Shown in pieces: positions 33,206 through 40,790 of a stretch of DNA of 64,000 nt. This DNA is from Streptomyces venezuelae ATCC 10712 (GTDB lineage: Bacteria; Actinomycetota; Actinomycetes; Streptomycetales; Streptomycetaceae): assembly GCF_008639165.1 (NCBI RefSeq), contig NZ_CP029197.1, positions 5,584,001-5,648,000 on the forward strand, written 5' to 3'. Under the pieces are notes generated by a model. It had not been told where the DNA came from. It saw only the letters and a program-made list of their open reading frames with translations, and did not search any database. How positions within the stretch are numbered: position 1 is the stretch's first letter; each line of letters opens with the position of its first letter. The position numbers were made by a program, and so were the translations under genes.

Positions 33206-34846
33206 ATGGACGCTGTCACCCAGGTCCCCGCTCCGGTCAACGAGCCGGTGCACAGCTACGCCCCCGGTTCCCCCGAGCGCCTCCGTCTGGAGACCAAGCT
33301 CAAGGAGCTGGCCGAGAACCCGCGCGAGCTGCCGATGACCATCGGCGGCGTGAAGCGCCTCGGCGGCGGCGAGGAGTTCAAGGTCGTCCAGCCGCACAAC
33401 CACAAGGCCGTCATCGGCACCTTCCGCGGCGCCACCACCCAGGACGCCCAGGACGCCGTCGACGCCGCCCTGGCCGCGGCCCCGGCGTGGCGCGCGATGT
33501 CCTTCGACGACCGCGCCGCGATCATCCTGCGCGCCGCCGAGTTGCTCGCCGGCCCGTGGCGCGAGACGCTGGCCGCGTCCACCATGCTCGGCCAGTCGAA
33601 GACCGCCCAGCAGGCCGAGATCGACACCCCGTGCGAGCTCGTCGACTTCTGGCGCTTCAACGTGGCGTACGCCCGCCAGATCCTGGCCGAGCAGCCGCCG
33701 GCGAACTCGCCCGGCGTGTGGAACCGCCTCGACCACCGCCCGCTCGAGGGCTTCGTCTACGCGATCACGCCGTTCAACTTCACGGCCATCGCGGGCAACC
33801 TGCCCACCGCCCCCGCCCTCATGGGCAACGTGGTGGTCTGGAAGCCGTCCCCGACGCAGACCCACTCCGCCGTGCTCCTCATGGAGCTCCTGGAGGAGGC
33901 CGGCCTGCCGAAGGGCGTCATCAACCTGGTGACCGGCGACGGCATCGCCGTCTCCGAGGTGGCCCTGAACCACCCGGACCTGGCCGGTATCCACTTCACC
34001 GGTTCGACCAAGACCTTCCAGCACCTGTGGAAGACGGTCGGCACCAACATCGAGAAGTACCGCTCATACCCGCGGATCGTCGGCGAGACCGGCGGCAAGG
34101 ACTTCGTTGTCGCGCACCCCAGCGCCGACCGCGCCATCCTGAAGACCGCGCTGACCCGTGGCTCCTTCGAGTTCCAGGGCCAGAAGTGCTCCGCGTCCTC
34201 GCGTGCGTACATCCCGGCGTCGATCTGGAACGACGGCTTCAAGGAGGAGTTTGCGGCGGAGGTCGACGGCATCACCATGGGTGACGTCACCGACCTGTCG
34301 AACTTCATCGGCGCCGTCATCGACGAGCGTTCGTTCGCCAAGAACAAGGCCGCGATCGACCGTGCCAAGGCCGACCCGACGTGCACGATCGTCGCCGGTG
34401 GCACCTACGACGACTCGGTGGGCTACTTCGTCCGCCCGACCGTGATCGAGTGCACCGACCCGGAGAACGAGGTCTTCAAGGCCGAGTACTTCGGTCCGAT
34501 CCTCGCGATCCACGTCTACGACGACAGCTCTGCCGAGAAGTACGACGAGATGCTGACCCAGATGGAGTCGGTCTCGGACTACGCCCTCACCGGCTCGGTC
34601 ATCTCCGGTGACCGCGCCGCGGCCGCGTACACGATGGAGAAGCTCCGCTTCGCCGCGGGCAACTTCTACATCAACGACAAGTCGACCGGCGCCGTCGTCG
34701 GCCAGCAGCCCTTCGGCGGCGGCCGTGCCTCCGGCACCAACGACAAGGCCGGCGCCCCGCAGAACCTGATGCGCTGGACGCTGACCCGCGCCATCAAGGA
34801 GACGCTGGTCCCGCCGACCGAGTACGGCTACCCCCACATGGGCTGA
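33206..34846 (+). CDS. pruA: L-glutamate gamma-semialdehyde (P5C) dehydrogenase
   Basis: 546 residues. An aldehyde dehydrogenase of the RocA/type 1 P5CDH group: NAD-binding FTGSTKTFQHLWKTVG, catalytic Glu in IVGETGGKDFVVAHPS, catalytic Cys in FEFQGQKCSASSRAYIP, and C-terminal FGGGRASGTNDKAGAP. It converts glutamate semialdehyde to glutamate with NAD, completing proline catabolism with PruB. A GC-rich hairpin follows. Confidence 0.97.
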   Translation: MDAVTQVPAPVNEPVHSYAPGSPERLRLETKLKELAENPRELPMTIGGVKRLGGGEEFKVVQPHNHKAVIGTFRGATTQDAQDAVDAALAAAPAWRAMSFDDRAAIILRAAELLAGPWRETLAASTMLGQSKTAQQAEIDTPCELVDFWRFNVAYARQILAEQPPANSPGVWNRLDHRPLEGFVYAITPFNFTAIAGNLPTAPALMGNVVVWKPSPTQTHSAVLLMELLEEAGLPKGVINLVTGDGIAVSEVALNHPDLAGIHFTGSTKTFQHLWKTVGTNIEKYRSYPRIVGETGGKDFVVAHPSADRAILKTALTRGSFEFQGQKCSASSRAYIPASIWNDGFKEEFAAEVDGITMGDVTDLSNFIGAVIDERSFAKNKAAIDRAKADPTCTIVAGGTYDDSVGYFVRPTVIECTDPENEVFKAEYFGPILAIHVYDDSSAEKYDEMLTQMESVSDYALTGSVISGDRAAAAYTMEKLRFAAGNFYINDKSTGAVVGQQPFGGGRASGTNDKAGAPQNLMRWTLTRAIKETLVPPTEYGYPHMG

Positions 34847-34879
34847 CGCCCCCCGCCCCCGACCCCGGGGGCCCCTGAC

Positions 34880-34919
34880 ACCGCCCCCCTCCCCGGCCCC
34901 CACCGAGGACGGGGGCGGT
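34880..34919 (+). terminator. Terminator after pruA
   Basis: ACCGCCCCC (34880-34888) pairs with GGGGGCGGT (34911-34919) around a 22-base loop, beginning 33 bases after the pruA stop. Weak T content. Confidence 0.55.
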
Positions 34920-34974
34920 TCTCATGCGGCGGGCTTACCCTGCTGGGAGGGGGCTTCCGGTTGGGAGGCGCGAC

Positions 34975-35211
34975 ATGCCTGGTTCGACGACGATCCGCCC
35001 CGGGCACGGGGTCGACCCCATCGAGCACGCCGACGCGCTGCGGCTGACGTCCCTGATGAAGGAGCTGCATCGGCTGCTGACCGAGGAAGGGCCCGACCGG
35101 CTCACGGACGCGCAGATCGCGGCGCTGCGCGCGGGCGACGGGCTCCATCGGGAGGGCCTCACCGACTGGGTGGAGCGGATCGCCCGCGACCTGGAGAGGG
35201 CCACGGCCTGA
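34975..35211 (+). CDS. Small helical protein, function unknown
   Basis: 78 residues from ATG 34975, with GGGAGG 6 bases upstream. The sequence is MPGSTTIRPGHGVDPIEHAD followed by amphipathic helices (LRLTSLMKELHRLLTEEGPD, LTDAQIAALRAGDGLHREG, DWVERIARDLERATA). No cysteine, signal or membrane segment. No family is recognised. Confidence 0.7.
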   Translation: MPGSTTIRPGHGVDPIEHADALRLTSLMKELHRLLTEEGPDRLTDAQIAALRAGDGLHREGLTDWVERIARDLERATA

Positions 35212-35265
35212 GCGGCGCCCCCCCCCCGCGAGGGTGCGGGACGCGCGTCGGCGGGGTCCGCGATG

Positions 35266-35290
35266 CCTCACCGGTAAATCAATGGTGAGG
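35266..35290. promoter_or_regulatory. Inverted repeat upstream of the acetyltransferase gene
   Basis: CCTCACC and GGTGAGG are exact reverse complements with an 11-base AT-rich spacer containing TAAATC. It ends 28 bases before the ATG at 35319, so it overlaps the expected promoter. Confidence 0.5.
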
Positions 35291-35318
35291 GGTTAGGCGG
35301 GTGTGGGAGCCTTGGCCC

Positions 35319-35855
35319 ATGACCGTGAGGACCGCGCCCACCCATGAGCTCGGGGCCGCCCGGCTCCGCTCCGTACGCGCCATGCTCGACGCCGCCTTCG
35401 ACGACGACTTCTCCGACGACGACTGGGACCACACCCTCGGCGGCGTCCACGCCTGGATCGAGGACGGCGACGGCATCGCCGCCCACGGCGCCGTCGTCAT
35501 GCGGCGGGCCCTCCATTGCGGGCGCTGGCACCGCGTCGGATACGTCGAAGGCGTCGCCGTCCGGGACGGTCTCAGGCGCCGGGGGCTCGGCGGGGCCGTC
35601 ATGACCGAGCTGGAGCGGGTGATCGACGGGGCGTACGTCTTCGGGGCGCTCGGCGCCTCGGACGACGGGGCCGCGCTCTACCGGGCGCGCGGCTGGCGGG
35701 TCTGGGAAGGGCGGCTCGAAGCCCTGGGACCCGAGGGGGTCGTCCACCTCGCCGAGGAGGAGGGCCATGTGTTCCTGCGTCCGGCGGCCGGCCGGGAGCT
35801 GCCCGATCCGGCCGCCGCGCTCGTCTTCGACTGGCGTGACGGGGACGTGATGTGA
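35319..35855 (+). CDS. Aminoglycoside 2'-N-acetyltransferase-like GNAT protein
   Basis: 178 residues from ATG 35319. It aligns by eye along its length with AAC(2')-I enzymes of mycobacteria and Providencia: DDWDHTLGGVHAWI, AHGAVVMRRALHCGRWHRVG, YVEGVAVRDGLRRRGLGGA (acetyl-CoA site), DGAYVFGALGASDDGAALYR, ARGWRVWEG, HVFLRP and the final DWRDGDVM. Known members acetylate the 2'-amine of aminoglycosides, and some also modify peptidoglycan. Whether this copy confers resistance cannot be told from sequence. Confidence 0.88.
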   Translation: MTVRTAPTHELGAARLRSVRAMLDAAFDDDFSDDDWDHTLGGVHAWIEDGDGIAAHGAVVMRRALHCGRWHRVGYVEGVAVRDGLRRRGLGGAVMTELERVIDGAYVFGALGASDDGAALYRARGWRVWEGRLEALGPEGVVHLAEEEGHVFLRPAAGRELPDPAAALVFDWRDGDVM

Positions 35856-35870
35856 GGGAGGGGCGGGGCG

Positions 35871-36614
35871 TCAGCCCTGGTCTACGCGGCCCTGGTCCAC
35901 CCGGCCCTTGGTGGTCTCCAGTTGGGCGGTGACCAGCGCGGAGAACGAGGAGGTGAGGGCGATGGTGATCGCGAGCCCGCCCATCCCCAGCGTCCCGATG
36001 AAGCACGCCGCCGTCGCCCCGCCGACGATCACGGCCCACAGCACCAGCGCCACCTTGCCGCGGCGGCTCAGGAACAGCCACCGGAGCGGGGCGGCCGGAC
36101 GGGCGTCCAGGGCGCCGGCCGGACCCGCCGTCGCCGCGCGCGGCCGCTTGAAGTAGCCGTACACCAGCCACTCTCCGCACAACTCCCAGCCCTCGGGCTC
36201 CAGTTCGGCCAGGACCTTGGCGCGGCGCCGGACGCCGATGACCTCGCGGCGGTACTCCCAGCGCAGCGGCGCCGTCGCCGAGCGGCGGCAGACGAACCGG
36301 CCGAGGGAGTCCAGGGACTCCACCTCCCAGCCCTGCTCGCCGTGGACGGCCAGCATGCGGCGGTCGTTGAAGAGGTCCGCCGTCCAGGTCCAGGTCTCCG
36401 CCTTGCCGTCCGGCTCGCCGGGCAGCGGCGCGAGGCCGCCGAGCTGGGCGGCGAACGCGGCGGCCGGCCCGAACTCCTCCTCCGGGGCCGTCCCGGTCCC
36501 GTCGAGGTGTCCGCGCAGGTCCTCGACGGTGGCGGCGATCTGCTCGGCCGGCACCCCCGTGGTGCGCAGCGCGTCGGAGAGCTCGGTGAAGTAGCGCTCG
36601 GATTCCGTGGTCAT
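35871..36614 (-). CDS. HAAS-domain membrane protein partnered with PadR
   Basis: 247 residues from ATG 36614. The N-terminal ~60 residues (ERYFTELSDALRTTGVPAEQ, VEDLRGHL) form a HAAS/DUF1700-type helical signalling domain. The middle (GEQGWEVESLDSLGRFVCRR, ELEPEGWELCGEWLVYGYFKR) resembles DUF2812. Two membrane helices follow near ~185-205 and ~210-232. The C terminus ends in the repeat GRVDQGRVDQG. HAAS proteins are commonly encoded with PadR regulators. Overlaps the PadR gene by ATGA. Confidence 0.85.
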   Translation of the reverse strand: MTTESERYFTELSDALRTTGVPAEQIAATVEDLRGHLDGTGTAPEEEFGPAAAFAAQLGGLAPLPGEPDGKAETWTWTADLFNDRRMLAVHGEQGWEVESLDSLGRFVCRRSATAPLRWEYRREVIGVRRRAKVLAELEPEGWELCGEWLVYGYFKRPRAATAGPAGALDARPAAPLRWLFLSRRGKVALVLWAVIVGGATAACFIGTLGMGGLAITIALTSSFSALVTAQLETTKGRVDQGRVDQG

Positions 36615-36952
36615 GTCGTGCTTCCCCCTGGGTGGAGCGTGGTCTCGACGGCGCGGTGGAAGCGCAGCCAGTCGCGGCTCTCGGTGGCGAGGTGCTCGCG
36701 CCCCCGCTCGGTGAGCCGGTAGTAGCGGCGTCCCGGGCCGCGCTCCGCCGCGCGGAACTCGGCCTCCACCAGACCGGCTTCCTCCAGGCGGTTCAGTACG
36801 GGATAGAGCGTCCCGCCCTTGATCTCGCCGAGGCCCGCCTCGGCGAGCGCCTTGGCGATCTCGTACCCGTAACTCTCCCCGTCGGTCAGCCGGGAGAGGA
36901 CGAGCAGGTCGAGGACTCCCTTGAGCCAGCTGGATCTGCGGTCTGCGGCCAT
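36611..36952 (-). CDS. PadR-family regulator
   Basis: 113 residues. PadR winged helix: WLKGVLDLLVLSRLTDGESYGYEI, LGEIKGGTLYPVLNRLEEAGLVEAEF, GPGRRYYRLTERGREHLATE. It is the first gene of the pair with the HAAS protein, and the ATGA overlap at 36611-36614 couples them. PadR proteins usually repress their own operon. The direct repeats 20-45 bases upstream are candidate binding sites. Confidence 0.93.
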   Translation of the reverse strand: MAADRRSSWLKGVLDLLVLSRLTDGESYGYEIAKALAEAGLGEIKGGTLYPVLNRLEEAGLVEAEFRAAERGPGRRYYRLTERGREHLATESRDWLRFHRAVETTLHPGGSTT

Positions 36953-36971
36953 GGGTGTATTGCAGCACCAG

Positions 36972-36997
36972 CTAGGTAGGAATGCAAACTAGATAGG
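36972..36997. promoter_or_regulatory. Direct repeats upstream of padR
   Basis: CTAGGTAGG (36972-36980) and CTAGATAGG (36989-36997) match at 8 of 9 bases, 17 bp apart. They lie in the only AT-rich patch between the divergently placed padR start and the 3' end of the reductase gene. Probable PadR operator or promoter. Confidence 0.5.
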
Positions 36998-37000
36998 GTT

Positions 37001-38011
37001 CTAGAGCTCCTGGGCGACCAGCATCTTCCCCAGGTTCTCGCCGCGCAGCATCCCCAGGAACGCGTCCACGATCCGCTCGAAGCCCGTCACCACCGTCACG
37101 TCCAGGGGCAGCGACCCGTCCCGCAGCCGCGGCACCGCCAGGTCGTACAGCTCGTCGAGGGCGTCGGCGTGGTCCCGCACCAGGAAGCCTTCGAGCCGGA
37201 TGCTCTTGCCGACCACGTCGAACAGGTTGCGCGGCGCGGGCGGGGGAGCGGAGAGCGAGTGGTACTGGCCCACCGCCCCCACCCAGGCGATCCGGCCGAA
37301 CGGTCGCAGCGACGCGATCGCCGCCTCCAGATGGTCCCCGCCGACCCCGTCCAGCACGGCGTCGAGCCCCTCAGGGGCCGCCTTCGCGAGCAGCTGGGGG
37401 ACCGGCCCTCCGTGGTAGTCGAAGGCCGCGTCGAAGCCCACCTCCTCCGTCAGGTACGCCACCTTGCGCGCCGAGCCCGCGCTGCCCACCAGGCGTCCCG
37501 CGCCGAGCAGCCGGGCGAGTCGGCCCGCCGCCGTGCCCACCCCGCCGGCCGCCGCCGAGACGAAGAGGTCCTCGCCCGGCTGGAGCCGCGCGATCCGGGT
37601 GAGGCCGACGTAGGCCGACAGGCCCGTACCGCCCAGCAGGCTCAGATGCGCGGCCAGCGGGACGCCGGGGCCCAGGTCCGGGATCTTGCGGGCCTTGGTC
37701 GGGGTGACCAGGGCGTGGGTCCGCCAGCCCGCGCGGTGCAGGACGAGGTCGCCGGGCCGCAGCGCGGGGTCGCGGGAGTCGAGCACGCGGCCCAGGGTGC
37801 GGCCCTCCATGGGGGAGTTCAGGGTCCAGATCTCGTCCGAGTCCATCGCCTCGCGGTGGTACGGGTCGACCGACCACTGGAGGTTCTCGACCAGGGCGGT
37901 GCCGGGCCCGGGCGCCGGGACCGGTGACTCGACGAAGGAGAAGAGGCCGGGCGTGGGGAAGCCGTCCGGACGGGCGGTCTGCTGGACGGTGATCATGGTG
38001 TCGTTCGTCAT
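37001..38011 (-). CDS. NADP-dependent MDR oxidoreductase
   Basis: 336 residues from ATG 38011. Zinc-independent medium-chain reductase of the leukotriene B4 dehydrogenase/CurA type: NLQWSVDPYHREAM, EGRTLGRVLDSRDPALRPGD, TGLSAYVGLTRIARLQPGED, FVSAAAGGVGTAAGRLARLLGA (cofactor site ~150-171), GVGGDHLEAAIASLRPFGRI and ENLGKMLVAQ near the C terminus. It should reduce alpha,beta-unsaturated ketones or aldehydes. It is divergent from a LysR gene, whose product is its likely regulator. Confidence 0.93.
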   Translation of the reverse strand: MTNDTMITVQQTARPDGFPTPGLFSFVESPVPAPGPGTALVENLQWSVDPYHREAMDSDEIWTLNSPMEGRTLGRVLDSRDPALRPGDLVLHRAGWRTHALVTPTKARKIPDLGPGVPLAAHLSLLGGTGLSAYVGLTRIARLQPGEDLFVSAAAGGVGTAAGRLARLLGAGRLVGSAGSARKVAYLTEEVGFDAAFDYHGGPVPQLLAKAAPEGLDAVLDGVGGDHLEAAIASLRPFGRIAWVGAVGQYHSLSAPPPAPRNLFDVVGKSIRLEGFLVRDHADALDELYDLAVPRLRDGSLPLDVTVVTGFERIVDAFLGMLRGENLGKMLVAQEL

Positions 38012-38076
38012 GCGCCGACCGTAGGAAGGAATCCGCGGGCCGGGCAGGGGGTAGCGTCGATGGCCGCGGCTCATCC

Positions 38077-38091
38077 ATGAAAGTCGCTCAT
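38077..38091. promoter_or_regulatory. LysR-type T-N11-A box
   Basis: ATGA and TCAT flank seven bases, giving ATGAAAGTCGCTCAT, the T-N11-A pattern with dyad symmetry expected for LysR sites. It lies between the divergent reductase and LysR starts, 21 bases before the LysR ATG. Confidence 0.55.
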
Positions 38092-38112
38092 AGACAGAGG
38101 TGGGAGCCCCGC

Positions 38113-39018
38113 ATGACCGATCTCGCACCCCGCGAGCTGCGCGTCCTCGTCGCCGTCGCGGAGCAGGGCGGCTTCTCGGCCGCGGCCGTCACGCTCGGCA
38201 TGACGCAGTCGGCGGTCTCCCACTCGGTGCGGGGCAGCGAACGCAGGCTCGGCGCCGTCCTTTTCGACCGGGGGCGGTCCGGCGCCGTCCCGACACCGGC
38301 CGGGGAGCGGGCCCTCGGGTACGCGCGGCGGGTGCTGCGGCTCCTGGAGGTGATGGGCTCCGAGGTCAGGGCCGCCTCGCACGGCGGTTCGCGTGGCGGC
38401 GGCGCGGGTGACGGCCCGGAGGAGGTCGCCGGGCCGCTGCGGATCGCGGCCTTCCGCAGCGCGGCGCTCCATCTGCTGCCGCGCGCCCTGGGGCGGTTGA
38501 CGGAGCGGCACCCGGGGATCGTGCCCGAGGTGCGGATCGTGCGGGAGGTGGGGCGGGGTACGGCGGGCGAGGTGCTCGACGGGCGGGCCGACCTGGGGAT
38601 CGCGACGCTCGGGACGACCTCGCCCGTGCCGCCGGAGCTGGTCGGGGGCGTCCTGGTGGAGGAGGGGTACGCGCTGGTGCATCCGGCGGGCCATCCGGCG
38701 CCCCGTTCGCTGCCGCTGATCGACTGGACCGAGAACTGCACCTCGTACACCCGGGCGTGGTGGGCGGGTCAGGAGTGGCTGCCGCCGGCGACTGTCCAGG
38801 CCGAGGACGACGGAGCGGTGCTCTCGATGGTGAGCACCGGTTTCGGTATGGCGGTGATGCCGGAGCTGTCCCTGGTCGGAGCATCGCCCTCGGTCGAGAT
38901 CACCGATCTCGGTCCGGAGCGCCCGACCCGTTCGGTGGGCTATGTCACCACCCCCGAACTGGCCGTCTCCCCCGCCGTCCGGGCCCTGATCCGCGAGCTG
39001 AGGGCCGTCGCGGGCTGA
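38113..39018 (+). CDS. LysR-family regulator
   Basis: 301 residues from ATG 38113, with GGGAG 6 bases upstream. N-terminal helix-turn-helix LRVLVAVAEQGGFSAAAVTLGMTQSAVSHSV (~8-38, quoted in part: GFSAAAVTLGMTQSAVSHSV) followed by VLFDRGRSGAVPTPAGERAL. The effector domain begins near residue 105 (GPLRIAAFRSAALHLLPRAL). A Gly/Ser-rich linker (SHGGSRGGGAGDG) is longer than usual. It probably controls the divergent MDR oxidoreductase. Confidence 0.92.
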   Translation: MTDLAPRELRVLVAVAEQGGFSAAAVTLGMTQSAVSHSVRGSERRLGAVLFDRGRSGAVPTPAGERALGYARRVLRLLEVMGSEVRAASHGGSRGGGAGDGPEEVAGPLRIAAFRSAALHLLPRALGRLTERHPGIVPEVRIVREVGRGTAGEVLDGRADLGIATLGTTSPVPPELVGGVLVEEGYALVHPAGHPAPRSLPLIDWTENCTSYTRAWWAGQEWLPPATVQAEDDGAVLSMVSTGFGMAVMPELSLVGASPSVEITDLGPERPTRSVGYVTTPELAVSPAVRALIRELRAVAG

Positions 39019-39223
39019 CGCGCTGTCCCGTTCCGGCGGACGCGCTGTCCCGGCCCGTCTCAGATAGTAGGAAGTCCGAGTAATTGTGGAGACAGATACG
39101 CGGACCTGGCCTAGCTTTGTAGAAGCCGAACGTCTCGCTTCATCAGCGAATGGCGGTCGAGAGCGCGACGCCCCTGTGCAGGTAACCCCTGCGGCGGCGC
39201 TCCCCGCCCCTGCCGGCACCTTC

Positions 39224-39264
39224 GATCATCACTGATCTCCGCACTTCGGATCACCACTGATCTC
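39224..39264. repeat. Two 16-bp direct repeats before a small gene
   Basis: GATCATCACTGATCTC (39224-39239) and GATCACCACTGATCTC (39249-39264) differ at one base and are 25 bp apart. The second ends just before the AGGAG of the 43-residue frame. They could bind a regulator or base-pair in the 5' leader. Confidence 0.6.
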
Positions 39265-39280
39265 AAGGAGTCGATCCCTC

Positions 39281-39412
39281 ATGGCCGCTCAGACCACCCG
39301 CCGCGTCCGCCACTCCGCCGGCCGCTCCAGCGACGAAGCCCGCCAGAACGCCGCCGCAGCCCTCCAGCGCGCCCTCGACCGCCGTGACAACGGCGGCTCC
39401 ACCGGCCACTGA
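39281..39412 (+). CDS. 43-residue basic Ala-rich protein
   Basis: ATG 39281 to TGA 39412, preceded by AGGAG (39266-39270). It reads MAAQTTRRVRHSAGRSSDEA, then an Ala/Gln/Arg helix (RQNAAAALQRALDRRD) and a short Gly/Ser tail. The strong Streptomyces codon bias and clear ribosome site support real translation. I recall small Streptomyces proteins of this look but no function. It lies 80 bases upstream of leuB but not necessarily in its operon. Confidence 0.65.
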   Translation: MAAQTTRRVRHSAGRSSDEARQNAAAALQRALDRRDNGGSTGH

Positions 39413-39435
39413 CACACCTTCACCCGGATGGCGCT

Positions 39436-39454
39436 TCGTCCACATGATGGACGA
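39436..39454. promoter_or_regulatory. 19-bp dyad upstream of leuB
   Basis: TCGTCCA and TGGACGA are exact reverse complements around CATGA, centred 48 bases before the leuB ATG. Another GGACGA half-site follows at 39471-39476. A candidate operator for a leucine-responsive regulator; identity not determinable. Confidence 0.6.
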
Positions 39455-39492
39455 GACGTGTCAGACGATGGGACGAAGAGTAGGGTGCCGAC

Positions 39493-40533
39493 ATGTCTCA
39501 CAGCATCAATCTCGCAGTCATTCCCGGCGACGGCATCGGCCAGGAGGTCGTGGCCCAGGGCCTCAAGATCCTCGCGGCCGTCCTTCCCCAGGACGTGAAG
39601 CTGGAGACCGAGGAGTACGACTTCGGCGCCAAGCGCTACCACGCCACCGGTGAAACCCTCACCGACGCCGACCTCGACTCCCTCAAGAAGCACGACGCCA
39701 TCCTGCTCGGCGCCATCGGCGACCCGTCGGTGCCCTCCGGCGTCCTGGAGCGCGGCTTCCTCCTGAAGCTCCGCTTCGCCTTCGACCACCACGTGAACCT
39801 GCGTCCCTCGAAGCTGCTCCCCGGCGTCGCCACCCCGCTCGCCGGGCAGCCCGAGATCGACTTCGTCGTGGTCCGCGAGGGCACCGAGGGCCCGTACACC
39901 GGCAACGGCGGCACCATCCGCAAGGGCACCCCGCACGAGGTCGCCACCGAGGTCTCGGTCAACACCGCCTTCGGTGTCGAGCGGGTCGTCCGGGACGCCT
40001 TCGCCCGCGCCCAGGCCCGCCCGCGCAAGAAGCTCACGCTGGTCCACAAGAACAACGTGCTGACCTTCGCCGGTCACCTCTGGACGGACACCTTCCACAA
40101 GGTCGCCGCCGAGTTCCCCGAGGTCACCACCGACTACCTGCACGTCGACGCCGCGACGATCTTCCTCGTCACCGACCCGGCCCGCTTCGACGTGATCGTC
40201 ACCGACAACCTCTTCGGCGACATCATCACCGACCTCGCCGCGGCCGTCTCCGGCGGCATCGGCGTCGCCGCCTCGGGCAACATCAACCCGAGCGGCGAGT
40301 TCCCGTCCATGTTCGAGCCGGTCCACGGCTCCGCGCCGGACATCGCGGGCCAGGGCAAGGCCGACCCCACGGCCACCGTCCTCTCCGTCGCGCTCCTGCT
40401 GCGCCACCTCGGCTACGAGGCCGAGGCCGTCCGGGTCGAGGAGGCCGTCGCCGCCGACCTCACCGAGCGCGGCGACCGGGTCCGTACCACGGACGAGATC
40501 GGCGACGCGCTCGCCGCGCGAGTAGCGAGCTGA
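39493..40533 (+). CDS. leuB: 3-isopropylmalate dehydrogenase
   Basis: 346 residues, the short actinobacterial form. Isocitrate/isopropylmalate dehydrogenase motifs: INLAVIPGDGIGQEVVAQGL, LLGAIGDPSVPSGVLERGFLL split from LRFAFDHHVNLRPSKLLPG, VVREGTEGPYTGNGG, and the metal-binding VTDNLFGDIITDLAAAVSGG. The NAD-binding segment FEPVHGSAPDIAGQGKADPT is intact. It oxidatively decarboxylates 3-isopropylmalate in leucine synthesis. leuA and leuCD are not in the window. Confidence 0.98.
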   Translation: MSHSINLAVIPGDGIGQEVVAQGLKILAAVLPQDVKLETEEYDFGAKRYHATGETLTDADLDSLKKHDAILLGAIGDPSVPSGVLERGFLLKLRFAFDHHVNLRPSKLLPGVATPLAGQPEIDFVVVREGTEGPYTGNGGTIRKGTPHEVATEVSVNTAFGVERVVRDAFARAQARPRKKLTLVHKNNVLTFAGHLWTDTFHKVAAEFPEVTTDYLHVDAATIFLVTDPARFDVIVTDNLFGDIITDLAAAVSGGIGVAASGNINPSGEFPSMFEPVHGSAPDIAGQGKADPTATVLSVALLLRHLGYEAEAVRVEEAVAADLTERGDRVRTTDEIGDALAARVAS

Positions 40534-40557
40534 CCCGGCCGACTGACATCTGACAGC

Positions 40558-40587
40558 AGCCGCCGGGTCGCACAGCGCCCGGCGGCT
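40558..40587 (+). terminator. Terminator after leuB
   Basis: Perfect 10-bp stem AGCCGCCGGG/CCCGGCGGCT with a 10-base loop, 24 bases after the leuB stop. The remaining ~200 bases to ilvE hold no leader peptide with branched-chain codons. Confidence 0.75.
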
Positions 40588-40790
40588 GTCCCTTGCGCGG
40601 CCCCGGGCGCACCCCCCGAACCCCGGACCGCGTTCACCCGTTTCACGCACCGGTCCCCACGAGCGATAATCGAACGTGGGGCCGCGGCATGCGGGCATGC
40701 TCGGACGTCCACCCTCGTCAGGGACAGCAGTCTCCGACAGCGGCGTGCGGTGCGCGGTCCTCCCACACAACCGGTGAAGGACACGCACTC

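Noticed and set aside
40680..40790. Possible leader peptide before ilvE
   Set aside because: The frame from 40689 has no cluster of Ile, Leu or Val codons, and no terminator follows it.
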